64,000 bases of DNA. It comes from JBBIPZ01 sp037442505 [NCBI: Deltaproteobacteria bacterium]. Lineage in GTDB: Bacteria > CALINM01. The notes under the pieces were generated by a model. That model ran no database searches. It was not told the origin of the DNA and saw nothing but the letters and a program-made list of their open reading frames with translations. Shown here one piece after another: positions 61,691 to 64,000 of the stretch. Location: positions 44,872 through 108,871 of the forward strand of contig JBBIPZ010000004.1 of NCBI GenBank assembly GCA_037442505.1, in the 5' to 3' direction. The position numbers were made by a program, and so were the translations under genes. Within the stretch, counting starts at the first letter, position 1. Each line of letters starts with the position of its first letter.

Positions 61691-63814
61691 TTATTTGTCA
61701 AGTAAATCACGTATCATCTTAACAAGTTCTTTTGGTGAAACGGGCTTTTGAACAACCAATGTATCCTTTCCAAGATCAGCCTTGCATTTATCAAGCTCTG
61801 TCGCATAACCACTCATAATAATAATCTTTGCAAGAGGATTTAAAGTCTTCATCTGCCTATACACTTCAATCCCACTTTTTTTTGGCATCACAACATCAAG
61901 TATGCTGACTGCAATGTCGTTATTATACTCCTTAAAATAAGACAAAGCTTCATCGCCATTAGAGGCAGTAATGACCTTATATCCATAGTTTTCAAAGAAA
62001 TCTTTAATCATATTTAACACCAGTTTATCATCTTCTGCTACAAGAACTGTTTCTCCTCCGTGTTTGAAAGGCTTCTCTTCAACTTCATGTATAGAAGCTT
62101 CTATTGCCTTCTTTGTCAGTGGAAGATATATGCTAAAGGTAGTTCCCTTACCATACTCGCTATCCACCGTTATATAGCCGTTATGACTTTTAACTATGCC
62201 ATAAACGATCGATAAGCCTAAACCAGTGCCTTTTCCAACCTCTTTTGTTGAGAAAAACGGATCAAAAATGTGTTGTAGAACTTGTGCATCAATTCCGGTT
62301 CCTGTATCAGAAACTTTTAAGACTGCATAATCTCCCTTGCTGCCAAAACCATTTTTTTCAATAAACTTATCATCCATATAAAAATATGATGTTTCGATTG
62401 TAAACATACCGCCACTACTCATCGCATCTTTAGCATTTGAAGCCAGATTGATAAGCACCTGTTCAATCTGATTAGGATCTGCAAATATGTTTAGATTACG
62501 TTCATAAGAAAGTATCGTTTTAATTTCGATATTCTCACCAATGATACGGTCTAACATCTTGGTTAAACTTTTTATCAAATCGTTTAAATTAACAACCTTT
62601 TTTGATAAAGGTTGTTTTCTTGCAAAAGTCAGTAGTTTTTGAGTAAGATTTGCAGCCTTTTCAGAAGAAAAAAGTATCTGTTCTACATAAAAACGTAATG
62701 GATCGCTTTCGTTAAGTTTTAACAATAACACATTTCCATATCCTATAATTGCAGTAAGTATATTGTTAAAGTCATGAGCAACACCACCCGCAAAAACACC
62801 AATCGCCTCCATCTTTTGGGCATGCAACAGTTCTGCCTCAAGTTTTTTCTGGTAGGTTATATCCTCTTTTATGCCAAGAAAGTTAATTATCTGACCTGTT
62901 TTTGGGTCTTTAATTGGTGATATTTTTGCATATTCCCAATAAAACTCTCCGTTCTTTTTTCTGTTGCAAAACTCTCCCTCCCATGTTTCGCCAGAAGTTA
63001 TCTTCTTCCATAACTCCGTGTAAACATCTGGAGGAGTTTTGCCTGACTTAAGAATTTTCGGATTTTTACCTAACACCTCATCGTAACTATAGCCTGTTAA
63101 CTCAACAAATTTTTTATTAACATATTCTATGCTACCATTAGTGTCTGTAATTATAACACTGTTCGGGCTTTGTTCTATTACATATTTAAACTTGGTAACT
63201 AACGATTCCGCTGTTAACTGTGCAGTGACATCATCCCCATAACAGATAACGCCATCAACAGTGTCATTTGAACCTTTAAGCAAACTACACTGCCAATATA
63301 CAATTCGCTCACTGCCCTCAGAAGAGACAACTTTTGTTCCAAAGCTAATTGTTTGTTTAGCCTTGCCAGAGAAAATATCTTCAAACACAATATTTAAGTC
63401 GGTTATATAGTCGATTGGATAAAAAAACTCAGTAAATTTCTTTCCTAAACACTCTTCTACTTTGGTATTCAAAGCTTCAGTCACTTTTTTGTTCATAAAA
63501 ATAATCTTTTCTTGTGTGTCAATCGAAACCACAAGCATATTTGAAAAATCAAAGTAGTCCATTAACTTATCTTTTTCCGCCTCTAATTTAGCCATATAAC
63601 GTTGAACTAACTTATAAAGCAGATATGAAGTTACAAAAACAAATGTAATGCCTTTAGCAGTTTGTAAGAATGTGACATCGCTGACAACCTTATAAAGTAA
63701 ACCAACTAAAAAATCAGAAAATACTATCCAGATAATAGCAAAAATCAAGTAGTAAAAGGCAACTTTTGTGGCGGGTTTATTTTTTTTATTTTTAGTTGTT
63801 TCATCATGCATCAT
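61691..63814 (-). CDS. Hybrid sensor histidine kinase with PAS domains
   Basis: A 707-aa protein. Two membrane helices (about 19-41 and 50-70) anchor it, followed by PAS domains (about 82-200 and 205-320 with a PAC segment), a HisKA domain with H347 (GGVAHDFNNILTAI), an ATPase domain (DTGTGI, GTGLGLSI) and a C-terminal receiver with D640. The HDFNN motif is typical of hybrid kinases of this kind. The ATG has no ribosome site. Confidence 0.93.
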   Translation of the reverse strand: MMHDETTKNKKNKPATKVAFYYLIFAIIWIVFSDFLVGLLYKVVSDVTFLQTAKGITFVFVTSYLLYKLVQRYMAKLEAEKDKLMDYFDFSNMLVVSIDTQEKIIFMNKKVTEALNTKVEECLGKKFTEFFYPIDYITDLNIVFEDIFSGKAKQTISFGTKVVSSEGSERIVYWQCSLLKGSNDTVDGVICYGDDVTAQLTAESLVTKFKYVIEQSPNSVIITDTNGSIEYVNKKFVELTGYSYDEVLGKNPKILKSGKTPPDVYTELWKKITSGETWEGEFCNRKKNGEFYWEYAKISPIKDPKTGQIINFLGIKEDITYQKKLEAELLHAQKMEAIGVFAGGVAHDFNNILTAIIGYGNVLLLKLNESDPLRFYVEQILFSSEKAANLTQKLLTFARKQPLSKKVVNLNDLIKSLTKMLDRIIGENIEIKTILSYERNLNIFADPNQIEQVLINLASNAKDAMSSGGMFTIETSYFYMDDKFIEKNGFGSKGDYAVLKVSDTGTGIDAQVLQHIFDPFFSTKEVGKGTGLGLSIVYGIVKSHNGYITVDSEYGKGTTFSIYLPLTKKAIEASIHEVEEKPFKHGGETVLVAEDDKLVLNMIKDFFENYGYKVITASNGDEALSYFKEYNNDIAVSILDVVMPKKSGIEVYRQMKTLNPLAKIIIMSGYATELDKCKADLGKDTLVVQKPVSPKELVKMIRDLLDK

Positions 63815-63825
63815 ATTATTATTAA

Positions 63826-63854
63826 TTAATAAACCATAATATTTTTTTTGTCAA
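63826..63854 (-). promoter_or_regulatory. Promoter of the hybrid kinase gene
   Basis: Perfect TTGACA, 17 bases, TATTAA on the minus strand. The start would be about 4-5 bases before the ATG at 63814, almost leaderless. Confidence 0.5.
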
Positions 63855-63881
63855 ATGACGTTCAAATCCCTCCTCCAATTT

Positions 63882-63993
63882 GGGACAGGTCCATTATTTA
63901 CACTATTTACCACTATTTATTTCATCATTAATGGATGCGACTTGATCCCCGAGTCGGTTTAAACGTGTATATAAGGGACAGGTCAATTATTTG
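63882..63993 (+). repeat. Paired GGGACAGGTC motifs at the window edge
   Basis: GGGACAGGTCCATTATTTA (63882..63900) recurs as GGGACAGGTCAATTATTTG (63975..63993) in direct orientation, 93 bases apart. Between them lies a small dyad CGACT-N9-AGTCG (63938..63956). Such motifs often flank IS200/REP-associated transposase genes; no transposase is seen here. The interval 63815..64000 holds no gene. Confidence 0.5.
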
Positions 63994-64000
63994 TTATAGG

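Noticed and set aside
63861-63880. GTTCAAATCCCTCCTCCA looks like the T-loop and 3' end of a tRNA, as at an integration site.
   Set aside because: The T-stem does not pair and the spacing to CCA is wrong; no 5' part exists upstream, which is kinase promoter.
1-64000. CRISPR arrays, rRNA, tRNA, prophage or origin of replication.
   Set aside because: No spaced direct repeats, conserved RNA cores, phage genes or DnaA-box clusters were seen by eye.

Overview
The window reads as chromosomal DNA of an AT-rich, Gram-negative anaerobe. Evidence for a Gram-negative envelope is lpxC (lipid A synthesis), several lipobox proteins, a CsgG-type outer-membrane lipoprotein and periplasmic S41 and YibQ proteins. 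Evidence for anaerobic aromatic metabolism is a set of genes for the central benzoyl-CoA pathway: Oah/BamA, Had and Dch, plus a BcrD-type ATPase with cluster-binding cysteines. The housekeeping order tsaE, nnr, acpS, pdxJ, glmM, ybbR, cdaA, folP, ftsH, tilS is of the kind seen in deltaproteobacterial, Deferribacterota and Nitrospirota-like genomes. I cannot fix the phylum from the sequence alone. No rRNA, tRNA, CRISPR array, prophage or transposase gene was seen. Nearly all genes are tightly packed on the minus strand.

Layout. 1-99 is the start of a thiolase gene that leaves the window, with a sigma-54 promoter. 372-3471 holds an NtrC-family regulator, its PAS/GAF kinase and a ubiquitin-fold sulfur carrier. 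3520-15986 is a long housekeeping run (tRNA modification, metabolite repair, CoA and PLP cofactors, peptidoglycan precursor, c-di-AMP, folate, FtsH, TilS) headed by an unrecognised 580-aa protein. 16171-22155 is an envelope glycan block of four glycosyltransferases and an RmlC-like epimerase. 22379-25349 is a zinc ABC transporter plus a divergent thioesterase, bracketed by two copies of a short intergenic repeat. 25480-32789 is the benzoyl-CoA region. 32977-37821 is galU, hsp20, lon and an aminotransferase. 37908-42439 is a four-gene envelope operon (CsgG, TPR-SLH lipoprotein, LPP20-like, FlgT-like). 42595-47720 is S41/YibQ, divergent from a GH57 glucanotransferase, a small exported protein and a Nudix hydrolase. 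47695-51499 is an envelope/tRNA operon ending in lpxC. 51587-55188 is a receiver protein, mtnP, rlmN, ndk and dedA. 55201-59394 is a MacAB-like ABC export system. 59449-63814 is a metallophosphoesterase, an HD-GYP response regulator and a hybrid kinase. The right edge carries paired GGGACAGGTC motifs.

Two themes join these parts. First, near-identical -24/-12 sigma-54 promoters lie in front of the thiolase and in front of the benzoyl-CoA operon, and an NtrC-type activator with its kinase is encoded beside the first. This suggests one RpoN-dependent aromatic or acyl-CoA regulon. Second, several genes at the head of transcription units lack a Shine-Dalgarno sequence and have a promoter -10 (or -12) element placed so that the mRNA would start at or within a few bases of the start codon. 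Genes inside operons usually carry good GGAGG-type sites. Leaderless transcription may therefore be common in this organism.
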